50,487 nt of DNA from DAOUEX01 sp034430235 (GCA_964478075.1 CAYZGO010000023.1:1-50487); one strand, 5' to 3'; positions 40,435-50,018 are shown, numbered from the stretch's first letter. The notes: a model not told the origin generated them from the sequence alone. Made by a program: numbers and translations.

Positions 40435-42318
40435 TCATCTCCGACCCAGGCCACGCACGCGGATACGATGGACGCCCCGCTCCACACTATGCCGATAGAT
40501 GAGGGTTTGCTCAGCGCGGTTCAGCTCATAGGTGCCATCGGACACATCGACCACGCAGCCATCCGGGTACTGGTGATTCGGCAGGAAGATCTCGGTTAGT
40601 GCGCTGACGGCAGGATCGTGTCGGAACTCGAACTCGAATGTCCGGCGCTTGCGGTCGAAAGCCATGCTCAGCGGCTCCCCGGCAACCGCACGGGCATAGG
40701 GGCGCACGACTGCATCCAGCGCCCGCCCGCCAGAGTTGATGTCGTCAGGATTCTTGTGCTGATCCCGGCTAAAGATGGAGAGGTCCTCGTCATTCCACTG
40801 GTCGCCCCAGCGGTTGTCATTGTCCGCCGTATAGTTCCACAGGGTGCAGCTCAACAGGTTGGCCTCCATTGCGCGAAAGCTGGCGTCCATGGCCCGCTTC
40901 TGAAGGGAAAAGTCGCCCGAGCGGTAAGCCCGCTTGTTCTGCATATCGAAGGGGATCCCAAACTCGCCGATGAGCGTGGGGACGCCGCCCATCTGCTCGA
41001 CCGCCCAGTTCTTGGCGCGGCCCAGTTGTCTGACAAACGAGCGCTGCACGCGCTTGCGGCCCATGACAAGCTTGCCTGTGAGCATGTCCACTCCCAAGAA
41101 CGGGTTGTAGTTCTTGGTGAACAGGGCGAGGCCATCGTACCAGTGGGCAGCGTTGACCACGTCCGGAGCGTCCTCCGGCCCCCAACGGGGATGTCCTCCC
41201 GCTGGCGGACCTTCCAGGAAGATGATGGCCTCGGGGTCCACTGCGCGAATCCCCTGCGCGTAGCGCTTGAGGAAGGGGCGCAGGTAGTCGTTGCCAAAAT
41301 CCACCCGACGGCCACCAACCTGCGCAAAGTGGTCAGGGCGCAACAAGTTGGGACTGCCGTCTGCGTCGAGGTCCCACACGCCATTTTGCCTCCAGATGCA
41401 CTCGTGGCCCTCGCGCCAGATGCGCACGCCGTTGGGGTTCAGCAGCCGGTGCTCGCGCAGTTTGGCCCCTGTAAGGCGCATCTCCCACACCCCGACCTCC
41501 TGGGGAAACCCAGCTCCCAACAGCATGGCCTGGAATGGTGTGGGCGACTCTCCCAGCCGCAGTATGCCGCCGCTCGAGTTCGTCAGGTTCGCCCAGCCAA
41601 TAAAGCCGGGCGACGGCTCGTTCAGCGTGTCGTAGCCCACCACGTTGGGCAGACCCTTCAGCCGCATCGCGATCTGCTTGATGGCATTGATGTAGTGACG
41701 CTGCAGGAACTCTTGCAGCGGCTCGCCATCCACCTTGGTCTGCGGCGCAAAGTCATTGCCTCCGAAGAAGAGGGTGAACATCGTCGCCGCCGCCAGCTTG
41801 CTGTAGTTGGTGGGCCAGATCATGCGGGGAAATGGGTCGCCGTGAATGCAGTGCACAATCGCCGCACCTGTCTCCGAGAAGCAGGTGACGTCCATGCCCA
41901 CAACCTCAAAGGTCCAGCCAGGAGCACCATCGCCGCCGGACATACGGCTCCAGGCGTCCTGGTGGGGGTCAATGAACAGTTGGATGCCGTACTCCCCCGC
42001 CCTGCGCACGACCTCGACCAGGTAATCAAGATACTCGTCATCGTAAATGCCGGGCCCGGCGTGCTCCACCGCCTCCCAGGTCACCAGGAAGCGCAGGAAA
42101 GTGAAGCCCCAGGCGCGCAGCCGCGCAAAGTGCTCGTCGGCCTCCGCCAGCGGGAAGGGACGCCCCACGAAGGAGACGTCCCGGTGGTCGTAGAACCCCT
42201 CCCGGATATGGGTCGCCCTGTTGAAAGGCACCTTGGTGCTCCCTCCCAGATTGACACCGCGCAGGATGAGCGTGCGTCCATGCTCGTCTTTGAACCAGGG
42301 TCCGTCAATGTGAATCAT
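40435..42318 (-). CDS. GH5-like glycoside hydrolase (glycosylceramidase/steryl-glucosidase type)
   Basis: Cellulase-fold glycosidase. 627 residues: a (beta/alpha)8 barrel with LRGVNLGGSTK, FLRFLVTWEAVEHAGPG, GIQLFIDPHQDAWSR, VVGYDTLNEPSPGFIG (acid/base Glu about 234) and LIGEFGIPFD (nucleophile Glu about 451), followed by a C-terminal beta domain. The HQDxWSR and FLTWE patterns are those of GH5 enzymes that cleave glucosylceramide or steryl glucosides, and not of cellulases. There is no signal peptide, so it is probably cytoplasmic; the physiological substrate is unknown. An AGGAGG precedes the ATG by 12 bases. Confidence 0.87.
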   Translation of the reverse strand: MIHIDGPWFKDEHGRTLILRGVNLGGSTKVPFNRATHIREGFYDHRDVSFVGRPFPLAEADEHFARLRAWGFTFLRFLVTWEAVEHAGPGIYDDEYLDYLVEVVRRAGEYGIQLFIDPHQDAWSRMSGGDGAPGWTFEVVGMDVTCFSETGAAIVHCIHGDPFPRMIWPTNYSKLAAATMFTLFFGGNDFAPQTKVDGEPLQEFLQRHYINAIKQIAMRLKGLPNVVGYDTLNEPSPGFIGWANLTNSSGGILRLGESPTPFQAMLLGAGFPQEVGVWEMRLTGAKLREHRLLNPNGVRIWREGHECIWRQNGVWDLDADGSPNLLRPDHFAQVGGRRVDFGNDYLRPFLKRYAQGIRAVDPEAIIFLEGPPAGGHPRWGPEDAPDVVNAAHWYDGLALFTKNYNPFLGVDMLTGKLVMGRKRVQRSFVRQLGRAKNWAVEQMGGVPTLIGEFGIPFDMQNKRAYRSGDFSLQKRAMDASFRAMEANLLSCTLWNYTADNDNRWGDQWNDEDLSIFSRDQHKNPDDINSGGRALDAVVRPYARAVAGEPLSMAFDRKRRTFEFEFRHDPAVSALTEIFLPNHQYPDGCVVDVSDGTYELNRAEQTLIYRHSVERGVHRIRVRGLGRR

Positions 42319-42385
42319 GTTCGCTCTTTGCCTCCTCTAGCAGCAGCTACGTCAAGCGCTTCTCTGCGCTCAATGCGCCACGCAT

Positions 42386-42415
42386 ATTATACCCTATCGC
42401 TTCCTTGCAGTATAA
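42386..42415. promoter_or_regulatory. Symmetric divergent promoter between GH5 and SGNH genes
   Basis: ATTATAC and GTATAAT form an inverted pair, so a TATAAT -10 exists in each direction (42391-42386 minus, 42410-42415 plus) and each overlaps the opposite -35 zone. Both -35 boxes are weak (TTATAC), so activator dependence is possible. Inference from layout. Confidence 0.4.
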
Positions 42416-42456
42416 TCACCACCAAACGTGGGCTGTAGTTCACATTGGACCCGAGA

Positions 42457-42552
42457 AGACCTCCGAGGTTTGCGACTGATGCTTTGGTCGAGTCCACCTG
42501 ACTCAGTGGCCAGATTCCCTGAGCGAAATCCATGGCTAAAACCTCAGAGGTC
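42457..42552. repeat. Small MITE-like inverted repeat
   Basis: AGACCTCCGAGGTTT (42457-42471) and AAACCTCAGAGGTCT (42538-42552) are reverse complements with one mismatch and enclose 66 bases. Each half is itself partly palindromic. It lies in the leader of the SGNH gene. Confidence 0.6.
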
Positions 42553-42591
42553 TCACCGTTGACAATCTGCCAATGACACCGGGAGGTTCCC

Positions 42592-43458
42592 GTGAACAGG
42601 GTGTCAGTTGCCTCTCTCTACGTATGCGCGTCCCTTCTCTTCTGTATCGTGTGCTCGGGAGCCCCGGAGGCTGTACTGCCCAATGCCTCTGGCTCAGGAA
42701 TGAATGCGACCCTGGTAGTGTCCTGCCTGGACGACAGCCTCACACACGGCCTTCCTTATGTCGGGACGCAAAAGACCTATCCAGCCCGGCCCCTAGTCAT
42801 GCTTGAGACAGTATACGGCGCTGGCAATGTTCAAGTGATCAACCACGGAGCCACCGGGTATCGAGCCGACCAGGTACTCGACGACCTTCACAATCTGGAC
42901 TGGATGGCAGAAGATCCCGCTGTTGTCCTGTTGCTGGTCGGAGGCAACGACCTGGCGCAAGACATCATTGGGAGCGGATTCAACCTGCCTGAGGTAATCG
43001 CGCCAACGGTGACCGAAGTGCAGGGCATCGTCGATGTGGTCACTGCGCACGTCAACGGGAATGGCTCTCACCCGCAGATCATTGTGTCGGCCTATATTCC
43101 GAACCTCATCCCCAGTATCGGTGCCTTCACTGGCACTGAGGCCGTGCGGCAGTACAACGACTCTCTGGAAACCGACCTGACTGGAGTGGACATGTGGTTC
43201 ATCGACAACTGGGACGATTTCTACGACCCAGACACAGACCATGCCAAGCCGTCACTGATGTCGGATCTCGTACATCCCAACGAAGAAGGTTATGTGGTGA
43301 TAGCTGACAACTGGTTCGAGGCGATCCAGGCCCTTCTCGCAAGGGCAACGCCCACTCACACTCCCACGGCTACCGGCACGCCCACACCCACGCCAACGCA
43401 GACCGCTACATGCACGGTCACTGCGTGGCAAGCCTATCTGCCGATCGTGCGCAAGTGA
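42592..43458 (+). CDS. Secreted SGNH/GDSL-type hydrolase
   Basis: Exported esterase/lipase-like hydrolase. It has an N-terminal signal (about 5-22), then SGNH blocks: SCLDDSLTHG (Ser49; the usual GDS is DDS), NHGATGYRADQVL (Gly block), LLVGGNDLAQDII (Asn block) and SDLVHPN (Asp225, His228). A Thr/Pro-rich linker (ATPTHTPTATGTPTPTPTQT) leads to a hydrophobic C-terminal AYLPIVRK. That short tail after a TP linker is common in secreted Chloroflexota proteins and may be a surface-anchoring signal, which is inference. 288 residues, GTG start with GGGAGG upstream. The only metabolic gene on the plus strand in this half. Confidence 0.87.
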   Translation: MNRVSVASLYVCASLLFCIVCSGAPEAVLPNASGSGMNATLVVSCLDDSLTHGLPYVGTQKTYPARPLVMLETVYGAGNVQVINHGATGYRADQVLDDLHNLDWMAEDPAVVLLLVGGNDLAQDIIGSGFNLPEVIAPTVTEVQGIVDVVTAHVNGNGSHPQIIVSAYIPNLIPSIGAFTGTEAVRQYNDSLETDLTGVDMWFIDNWDDFYDPDTDHAKPSLMSDLVHPNEEGYVVIADNWFEAIQALLARATPTHTPTATGTPTPTPTQTATCTVTAWQAYLPIVRK

Positions 43459-43489
43459 ACCATCATCAGTCAGCGAGGGTTATGTATAC

Positions 43490-44623
43490 TTATGGCAAGA
43501 AGGCACGCCGCAGGGCAGGCCCCACTAATTGCAACTGCCAACGCTTGAGAGAAGCTTCGAGCTGCTCCGATGCCTGCTCTGGATCAGCACGGCACAGCTT
43601 CTCCAGCGTCTTCGAGCTCACTAGCAACCCAACGCTCAGGGCCAGACGCTCAGCCATTTCGCGCCTGACCTGCTTCAGGCGCTTGAGCCGCGAGTCCTGC
43701 TCCTCAGCGAGAGGGGAGTAAGGAGCAATGCGGTGCTGGGGACAGTTCCGCAAGGGTATCGCTCTCGCCTTGTGCACGGCGCTCACGATTTTCGGCGCAA
43801 GGCGTTTGAGAATACGCTTGCTGGCTGAGGGGGTCTCCAGAACTTTTCTACGGTTCAAAGGGGGCCACTGCGCCCAGCGCAGGAGCACCTGATTGGACAA
43901 GACTTTGAAAGGGGGGCGATCCCGTGCTCGGGCGGCCTCGTCACGGACCTGCAAAAGAGCCTGTAGGATCGCCAATTGTCTCGGGAGCAGACGACTGGCT
44001 CCCTTGATGTCAAAACACGAGGGGGCGCGCTTCGGAGATGGAGTCACAGCTTCGAGCAGGCAGAACTCTTCCTGTACCCACTCGATGCGTCCCAATTGAA
44101 CCAGTTCTGCCTGGAGCCGCTTCCACAGCTCCAAGAGATAGGCCGTGTCAAGCGCTGCATAGCTGAGACGTTCCGCATCGAGAGGGCGAGCTGACCAATC
44201 AGCGTGCTGGTATCTTTTCTCCAGGCGAACGTCAAACTCCTCCTCCAGCAGAGCCGCCAGGCCGACCTGAGAGCGGCCTGTGAACTGGGCAGCGATCATG
44301 GTATCAACGACGTTTCGAATCTGGAAGCGATAATCCCTCTTGAGGAGCCGAATGTCGTAGTCTCCCCCGTGAAAGACTTTGGTAATGGCCTGGTCCGCGA
44401 GCAGGGGGGCGAGGGCACTGATGCCGCTCCCGCCCAGCAAAGGGTCAATGATGGTGTTGCCGGATGATGGAGTGGAGATCTGCACCAGGCAGACCTTCTC
44501 GCGGTAGGAGTATAGGCTGTCGGCCTCCAAGTCAATGGCCAGCGCAGGCTCCGATTTCAGCGTGTCAAGATAGTCTTGGATCTCGTGAGCCTGGGCCAGG
44601 AGACGGTAATCAACTGGGTTCAT
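43490..44623 (-). CDS. rnd: Ribonuclease D
   Basis: 3'-5' exoribonuclease of the DEDDy family, acting in tRNA and structured RNA maturation. The catalytic acidic residues are in ALAIDLEADSLY (DxE), VFHGGDYDIRLL and YAALDTAYLLELW (Y-x3-D). An HRDC-like region follows (LPRQLAILQALLQVRDEAARARDRPPFKVLSNQVLLRWAQ). 377 residues from ATG 44623 with a GAGGA site; the ORF continues upstream to 44788 without homology. Length is normal for the family. Confidence 0.93.
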   Translation of the reverse strand: MNPVDYRLLAQAHEIQDYLDTLKSEPALAIDLEADSLYSYREKVCLVQISTPSSGNTIIDPLLGGSGISALAPLLADQAITKVFHGGDYDIRLLKRDYRFQIRNVVDTMIAAQFTGRSQVGLAALLEEEFDVRLEKRYQHADWSARPLDAERLSYAALDTAYLLELWKRLQAELVQLGRIEWVQEEFCLLEAVTPSPKRAPSCFDIKGASRLLPRQLAILQALLQVRDEAARARDRPPFKVLSNQVLLRWAQWPPLNRRKVLETPSASKRILKRLAPKIVSAVHKARAIPLRNCPQHRIAPYSPLAEEQDSRLKRLKQVRREMAERLALSVGLLVSSKTLEKLCRADPEQASEQLEASLKRWQLQLVGPALRRAFLP

Positions 44624-44847
44624 GGGCGCTTCCTCGATTGCTTTGCTAACCTCGTCATAATGGTCTCGCCGCCCTCCTAACTGGTCCGGCCTGAACAGCG
44701 GGTGCTGGCAAGCACTTACGCCACACACGACCCAGCACCTTCTCCACATCGGTGTGGCACACACATCTGGCAAAAGCCGCCGTACCATGCCTCTAATCTC
44801 TCTGCGCTCTCATGGTCTTCGGAGATTCGATAGGGCTTGGACAGTCG

Positions 44848-45318
44848 TCAATCGTCGTACACACGCCAAAAAGGTTTCTCTGGCTCCCACCGGTCCAAGA
44901 ACTCTTTACCCGGCCGCACGACGATGGCTTCCGCTTCCGCGGCAAGCGTGCCATCGGCCAGCAGCAGTTCTGCGGCAACCTTGGCCCGCCTTGCGGTGCG
45001 TCGGATCACCCAGCCGCGCAGCGCCAAAGGTTGGCCAGTAGGAGTGGGACGACGGTACTTGATGTGCAGCTTGAGCGTCACCATGAGGTTGTCCTCGGTG
45101 TCACCATCGAGCATAAGCGCGCGGCCGGCCGTCTCATCGAGCAGAGCAGCGACGATGCCGCCGTGGACAATCCCCGGGTAGCCATTGAAATGTTCCGGTA
45201 CAGTCACTGTGGCACGAACTTGGTGGGCCGCGTGGTCATTGTACCACGTCATTTTGAGCCCTATGTCATTCTGTCGTCCGCAAAGAAGACACGTGCGAGA
45301 GCTGCGCTGCTTATCCAT
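44848..45318 (-). CDS. PaaI-type hotdog thioesterase
   Basis: Acyl-CoA thioesterase of the hotdog fold, 156 residues. The family motif GYPGIVHGGIVAALLDETAG contains the HGG turn and the catalytic Asp/Glu position, and VTLKLHIKYRRPTPTGQPL forms the next strands. The N-terminus carries a CLLCG pair preceding the fold, perhaps a metal site. ATG 45318 is favoured over the ORF start seven codons earlier. The acyl substrate is unknown. Confidence 0.85.
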   Translation of the reverse strand: MDKQRSSRTCLLCGRQNDIGLKMTWYNDHAAHQVRATVTVPEHFNGYPGIVHGGIVAALLDETAGRALMLDGDTEDNLMVTLKLHIKYRRPTPTGQPLALRGWVIRRTARRAKVAAELLLADGTLAAEAEAIVVRPGKEFLDRWEPEKPFWRVYDD

Positions 45319-45361
45319 AGCGAGGTTCCCTTTCAGCATTGACGGCGGCTAGCCGTCCATT

Positions 45362-45450
45362 GTCCCCCCGCGGTTGCCCTTTACGCCTTCCGTTTACGCC
45401 TCTGGCGTAAAGACCAGAGGTGGCGTAAAGACAAAGGCACTGCGGGGCTG
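45362..45450 (+). repeat. Repeat A, copy 1 (89 bp, palindromic ends)
   Basis: Nearly identical (about 7 differences in 89) and in the same orientation as 50233-50321. The ends CCCCGC.GTTGCC and GGCACTGCGGGG are inverted, and inner TTTACGCC/GGCGTAAA units repeat, so each copy folds into a long hairpin. MITE-like; no ORF. Confidence 0.8.
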
Positions 45451-45632
45451 CACCAGCGTGAACAGCTGGTGCTGGCAACCACCCACCGAATCCACTCCCC
45501 AGCACCGCCTCTTTCAGGGCGGTGCGGCGCGGATCCGCTTATCCAATTTCCATCCGCTGCCTGTTACACGGCAATGCAGGATGGACGCCCCCTGGCTGCA
45601 CCAGCATAAACCGCTGGTGCTGGCAACGACCT
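45448..45632 (+). repeat. Tandem CTGGTGCTGGCAAC palindromes and repeat B, copy 1
   Basis: GCTGCACCAGC...GCTGGTGCTGGCAAC occurs at 45448-45481 and again at 45594-45627, each a hairpin. Between them are a perfect GCACCGCC/GGCGGTGC stem (45502-45525) and repeat B (45533-45569), which matches 50062-50098 at 33 of 37 bases. A partial third B end is seen at 45653-45672. The whole 45340-45813 gap is repeat-filled without a gene. Confidence 0.65.
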
Positions 45633-45813
45633 ACGTGGTGCACGCCTCAGACCGCCTGTTTCACGGCAGTGGTCCATGGACAACGGTGAGGAGATGAGGG
45701 CCAGACTGCTGAACAGCCCAGACATGAATGTCAAGGCTACATACCAGCGCCGGATGAATCCGGCTAGTCCCACTACCTAGTCCAGCGTGCCCCTAGACTT
45801 GCAGCCCGGGAGA

Positions 45814-48800
45814 TCACCGCGTCCCTTCCTCCACAATCCCAATCTCCTCCTCCGTCAGTCCATACAGCCGGTACACAATCAGGTCAATCAGGCGGTCAGT
45901 AGACGCGATGCGCGCCACCAACTGGCGATAGGTCGGGCTGTGCTTGCGGTAGACGCTTACCAGGTCGCTCAGGTCTTGCACCTTCCTGGCCAGCAGCCTG
46001 ACGAAGGCTTTGAAGGCATCCTCGCTCCAGGCCAGGCTTTCGTTTAGACGGCGCGTGGCGTGGCTCTCCTGGCCCACGAAGGGACGGCACGCCTCGGTCC
46101 TGTTCCAGAGGGTGCGTTCCTGCTTGCCTTTGTGCCGCAGGGCCGCGAAGGTACCTGCATCGGTGACGCCTTCCAGGTCTAGCCAGAATGCCTCGACGAC
46201 AGCCTGCTTTCGCTTGTTCAGCTCGATCATCTGCTCAGCCAGGTGAGCCAGCAGGTCGTGGATCACGTCGGCCTGCTCAGGCTCGGCGGCCAGACGGGCG
46301 TCCAGCCAGCGGCCGAGTTTTGAATCACTGAAAACACTGAAGGACACTGAGCTGTCTGAGGCCCCCTCAGTGACTTTAATCCACTCAGTGGCCTCAGTGA
46401 TTCCAACCTCCACCAACCGCGCCCGTCCCTCGGCAGGGGTAGTGAAGCAGATGTGGCGGATGGGAAAGTCGCGTACCTGCTGAGGATAAACATCAGAGTA
46501 AGACCCTTGCAATGTTCCGGTGGCAAATTGCACGCGAAAGATGTACGTCAGGACATTGGAGTTCAGCAGTGCCGCCAGGAAGAGGAGGCTAGGATACGGT
46601 GCTTTGGCGCGTTCAAACCCTTCAAAACTGCTTTCTGCTCCTGTGCCTTCAAGGTTTTCGTAGTAAGTGATTAGAACAAGTGTGTCATCGCCATAAAAAC
46701 CGCTGTTATCATAGCAGGCGACAAGTCTCTCGTTCTCAACGGTCCTTTTTCTTACGATTACCTTTTCACTCTCAAAGAGTTCTGCAAAGCGGGGACCGTA
46801 CATCTCTTGTTGACGATAATCAATGTGCCGCCCATCCCAGCTCATCTCGTAACGAGCTAATGCCTTTCCATCAAGGAATCTCTTCGCATTACCAACTGGA
46901 GTTGGGCTAACGATGTCTGCCTTCTTGAAGCTTCTACCATCTCTACTGTGAGTAGTTGCACCAACCATCACGTAGGCGAATTGACCAACTCGTATTGAGT
47001 TTGAGAGTACCTTGCCTCTGATTTGTCTAATGATTGGGCTCGCCAACTCCGTTCTGATTTGAGCTCCCTTTGTCTCGAGCCATTCTTTCTGTGCCAATTC
47101 ACCAACTGCCAAAACCAATGAAGCATCATCTGGTGACGGTGCGTCTATGCCTGTCAACGCTTCTGTTTGCGGAAGTTGTGACCTGACAACATAAACCACA
47201 CAGTGACGCGAGACCTCATCAAATACATTCGTGTCTTCAAAATGCAATACTCTTTCAATCGATTTGTGACTGAGCAGATACTTGCGCAGCGTAGATGCGT
47301 ATTTTTCTCTGAAGAGAGCATCAGGCACAATAAAGGAGTGCCCACCACCTTGGCGGATGATCTGAAGAGATCGCACAATAAATGCGGCGTACAAATCCCA
47401 ATGGCCTTCCAAAGTTGTTGGCTTGCTTATCATATTCTGAATTGCGGATCGAGACTCCGGGTCTTCCAGTGTCATTAGCCAAGCGTTCAGGTACGGCGGA
47501 TTGCCCACCACCGCATCAAACCCCGCCGCATCGCCCAGGGGCTGTCCATTGCGATCATAGAACACCTCCGGAAAAGCCAGCTCCCAGTGGAAGAACCTGC
47601 GTTCCCGACCCATCTCCCGCGCCTGGTGCACGGCAGGCAGGGCCAGCAGCTCACCCGGCTGGCCGATTGACTGCAGCGCCTGGTCGTAACCGCCTGGCGT
47701 GAACTGGTGGCCAAAGTAGGCACTGACCCACAGGTCGGCCACCGCCTGGAAGGGCGCTTTCAGCTCCTGCACCGCCATATCCGCAGCTTCCTTGGCTTGC
47801 ACCGTGTCGTACTCGTCGGTCTCCACCTCAATGATCTCCAGGATGCGGCCCATCACTGCCGGCAGCCTCTGGCTGAGCGTGTACTCGAACATGTTCATCT
47901 GGCCGGCCTTTTGCTGCTCCAGTTGCTTCTGCGCCTTCTTGGTGAGCACGGCTGGCGGCGCCCAGCCCAGGTCAGCCACACGCGCACCAATCAGCGAGTC
48001 GCCGCACCTGAGGTGGTGGTCCAGGAAGCTGAGCGGCTTATCGGCGGCCACCGTTGCCAGCCACAGGCTCAGCTTGGCCAGTTCCACCGCCAGTGGGTTC
48101 TTGTCCACGCCGTAGATACAGCGCTCCACCACGCGCCGCTTCCAGTGGGTGAGGTCTTCCTCCATCCGGGCTTCGCTTTCCACGTAGGGGTCAGTGGCCA
48201 GCGCCAGGGCCAGGAATTCGGTCGCTTCCACCAGGAAATGGCCGCTGCCCATGGCTGGGTCCAAGACCTTCAGGTCGAGGATTTCCCGCACCAGTGACTG
48301 CTCGGCGTTGGCACGGGCCGCCTTGCCCCTGGCTTTCTTGGCCCGCTCCTTGACCCGTGCCCGGGCTTCTTCCACCAATTGGCCCAGAGTGTTCTCGACA
48401 ATGTACTGCACGATGTATTGTGGAGTGTAGTACGACCCCGTAGCCTTGCGCTGGCCACGGTCAGTCTCCAGGTACACCTGGCCGGCATCCCGGCCGTCAA
48501 CCACTTTGGCCCCTTTTGGCGCCTCGCTGGCTGTGACCCAGCGCTCGCCTTTCCTGTCGCGCACGGCCAGCACTGGCTCTGTGGCGCAGCGGGGCTGGTA
48601 TTCCAACAGCCCCTCGTAGATCGAACCCAGGTCACGCACTCCCAGGGTGCGATAGTCAACGAACTCGCGTCTGCTGTCAGTACGGCGTCGGCTCAACAGG
48701 TCAACGGCCTCGACGAGTGCCCGATCGCCTACGGCCTTTTGCTCCAGGAAGGAGTGCAGCTCGCGATCGAAGAGACCGCCGTTGTACCGCGGGACGCCCA

Positions 48801-49884
48801 GATAGCGGTTCAATTCGGCATCGTCGCCGTTGATGATATGGAACAGGTTCTGCAGCCGGCCCCAATAGACGGTGGTCATCGGTGCGGGCATGGTCTCCAG
48901 CCTGGCGATCTCGTCCTTCATGTGGCTCAGGCTGTAGTTCGTGCGGTAGCGGTCGTTCTGCAGCGGCAGCAGGCCGCGGCTTTCGCCATACAGGATGAAC
49001 AGCAAGCGGTAGAGCAGGTAGAGGCTGTTGTCGTATATCTGGCCCAAATCGGCTGGCCCCAGGCCGTTGGCCGGCAGGTCGAGGAAGCCTTGCATCAGCC
49101 GCTCTAACGCCTGGTACACGTTCTGCTGTAGATCCTCCCCAAGGGCTACGGCGTAGGCGCTGCTGGCTTTCACGGCATCTTGCAGAAAGACGCGGCCCTG
49201 ACTATCTGGCCGGATAGCCGCCTGCCGGAAAAAGAACGTGAAGTAGCGCACTGCACCGGGATCGCCTCGGGTCAGCAGCTCGACCAGGTCTACTTCGTAG
49301 TATATGGAGAGACGCTGGCTAGTATCCTTGTGCACCAGCCGCCACAGCCGCCCGTTGCTGAGCATACCCCAGTCCAGGCCGGTGCTGCGCACATAGTAGT
49401 CAACCTGCCAACTGGGGTTCCGCGCCTCAAAACTGGGCCCGCCGCCCCTCTGCCTCTTGCCGAGGCTCACATCCCAGGCCTTGACTTCACCGACGGCCAG
49501 CGCATTGGCTGCATAGTCGGCGGTCTTTTGAGCCTCGGCGGCTTTCTGCCGTGTCTCGTCGTCGGGGAAGAAGACGTAGTCAGGGCGCTTCACGCCTGCA
49601 TCGAGGCCGGGGACGCCTGCCTGGCGCTCGAAGACGTGGCCCAGTCTGTGCAGGATTGGCACAAACCAGTGGTCTTCGAGTTGGGTTTCCGTGTAGTCTG
49701 AAAGCTGGGCCTCTTCCTGCGCGTAGAGCTCTTGCAGCCAGGGGAGAAAGTCCTGTGCTTCTGGCAGTGCATCGGCCCACCGGGGGTCGTCCGGCAGGAG
49801 ATTGTCGAGATAGTGATCGGAGAAGAGGTATTGGTTGCCATGGGACGGTTGCATTCCCATGCGCAGTTGAAGCGGGGCTTTCAC
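45814..49884 (-). CDS. Single-chain restriction-modification enzyme (Eco57I/type IIG-like)
   Basis: One 1356-residue polypeptide probably joining endonuclease, adenine methyltransferase and target recognition. The N-terminal part has KRPDYVFFPDD with AVGEVKAWD (about 100-135), a PD-(D/E)XK pattern. The SAM-binding motif is LDPAMGSGHFLVEATEF (about 541), and the N6-adenine catalytic motif is VVGNPPYLNAWL (about 793). The C-terminal 450 residues hold TaqI-like recognition segments and a coiled tail. GTG start with AGGAGG. Flanking repeats and the lack of neighbours of its own fit a defence island acquired by transfer. A BREX PglX-like protein is the main alternative; no other BREX genes are here. 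Confidence 0.9.
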   Translation of the reverse strand: MKAPLQLRMGMQPSHGNQYLFSDHYLDNLLPDDPRWADALPEAQDFLPWLQELYAQEEAQLSDYTETQLEDHWFVPILHRLGHVFERQAGVPGLDAGVKRPDYVFFPDDETRQKAAEAQKTADYAANALAVGEVKAWDVSLGKRQRGGGPSFEARNPSWQVDYYVRSTGLDWGMLSNGRLWRLVHKDTSQRLSIYYEVDLVELLTRGDPGAVRYFTFFFRQAAIRPDSQGRVFLQDAVKASSAYAVALGEDLQQNVYQALERLMQGFLDLPANGLGPADLGQIYDNSLYLLYRLLFILYGESRGLLPLQNDRYRTNYSLSHMKDEIARLETMPAPMTTVYWGRLQNLFHIINGDDAELNRYLGVPRYNGGLFDRELHSFLEQKAVGDRALVEAVDLLSRRRTDSRREFVDYRTLGVRDLGSIYEGLLEYQPRCATEPVLAVRDRKGERWVTASEAPKGAKVVDGRDAGQVYLETDRGQRKATGSYYTPQYIVQYIVENTLGQLVEEARARVKERAKKARGKAARANAEQSLVREILDLKVLDPAMGSGHFLVEATEFLALALATDPYVESEARMEEDLTHWKRRVVERCIYGVDKNPLAVELAKLSLWLATVAADKPLSFLDHHLRCGDSLIGARVADLGWAPPAVLTKKAQKQLEQQKAGQMNMFEYTLSQRLPAVMGRILEIIEVETDEYDTVQAKEAADMAVQELKAPFQAVADLWVSAYFGHQFTPGGYDQALQSIGQPGELLALPAVHQAREMGRERRFFHWELAFPEVFYDRNGQPLGDAAGFDAVVGNPPYLNAWLMTLEDPESRSAIQNMISKPTTLEGHWDLYAAFIVRSLQIIRQGGGHSFIVPDALFREKYASTLRKYLLSHKSIERVLHFEDTNVFDEVSRHCVVYVVRSQLPQTEALTGIDAPSPDDASLVLAVGELAQKEWLETKGAQIRTELASPIIRQIRGKVLSNSIRVGQFAYVMVGATTHSRDGRSFKKADIVSPTPVGNAKRFLDGKALARYEMSWDGRHIDYRQQEMYGPRFAELFESEKVIVRKRTVENERLVACYDNSGFYGDDTLVLITYYENLEGTGAESSFEGFERAKAPYPSLLFLAALLNSNVLTYIFRVQFATGTLQGSYSDVYPQQVRDFPIRHICFTTPAEGRARLVEVGITEATEWIKVTEGASDSSVSFSVFSDSKLGRWLDARLAAEPEQADVIHDLLAHLAEQMIELNKRKQAVVEAFWLDLEGVTDAGTFAALRHKGKQERTLWNRTEACRPFVGQESHATRRLNESLAWSEDAFKAFVRLLARKVQDLSDLVSVYRKHSPTYRQLVARIASTDRLIDLIVYRLYGLTEEEIGIVEEGTR

Positions 49885-49968
49885 TGGTGAATCGCCTCCT
49901 TTGGCCTGGCCTCAGAGTCCGATTGCGTGGCCGCCGTGGTCTAGGACTGCGGCTTCTTACCTGAACGT

Positions 49969-49997
49969 ATTGTAACACAAACGTGCCCAGATGACAA
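49969..49997 (-). promoter_or_regulatory. Promoter of the restriction-modification gene
   Basis: TTGTCA (49997-49992), 17 bases and TACAAT (49974-49969) on the minus strand, both one mismatch from consensus. The leader is about 80 nt. Confidence 0.7.
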
Positions 49998-50018
49998 CAG
50001 CTTTGGCGCTGCAAAACC

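Noticed and set aside
40618..42438. 606-residue plus-strand ORF opposite the glycosidase
   Set aside because: It is the antisense of a clear GH5 gene with both catalytic glutamates; its own sequence shows no recognisable motif and is His/Val-rich, as antisense of GC-rich genes often is.
45362..45632. CRISPR array in the repeat-rich gap
   Set aside because: Repeats are few, of different types, themselves palindromic, and without uniform spacers; no cas genes nearby. The Fe-S nuclease at 33213 is in a helicase operon and is not Cas4.
45814..49884. BREX system
   Set aside because: The methyltransferase could resemble PglX, but no brxA, brxB, brxC, pglZ or brxL is found, and the N-terminal nuclease motif favours a type IIG enzyme.
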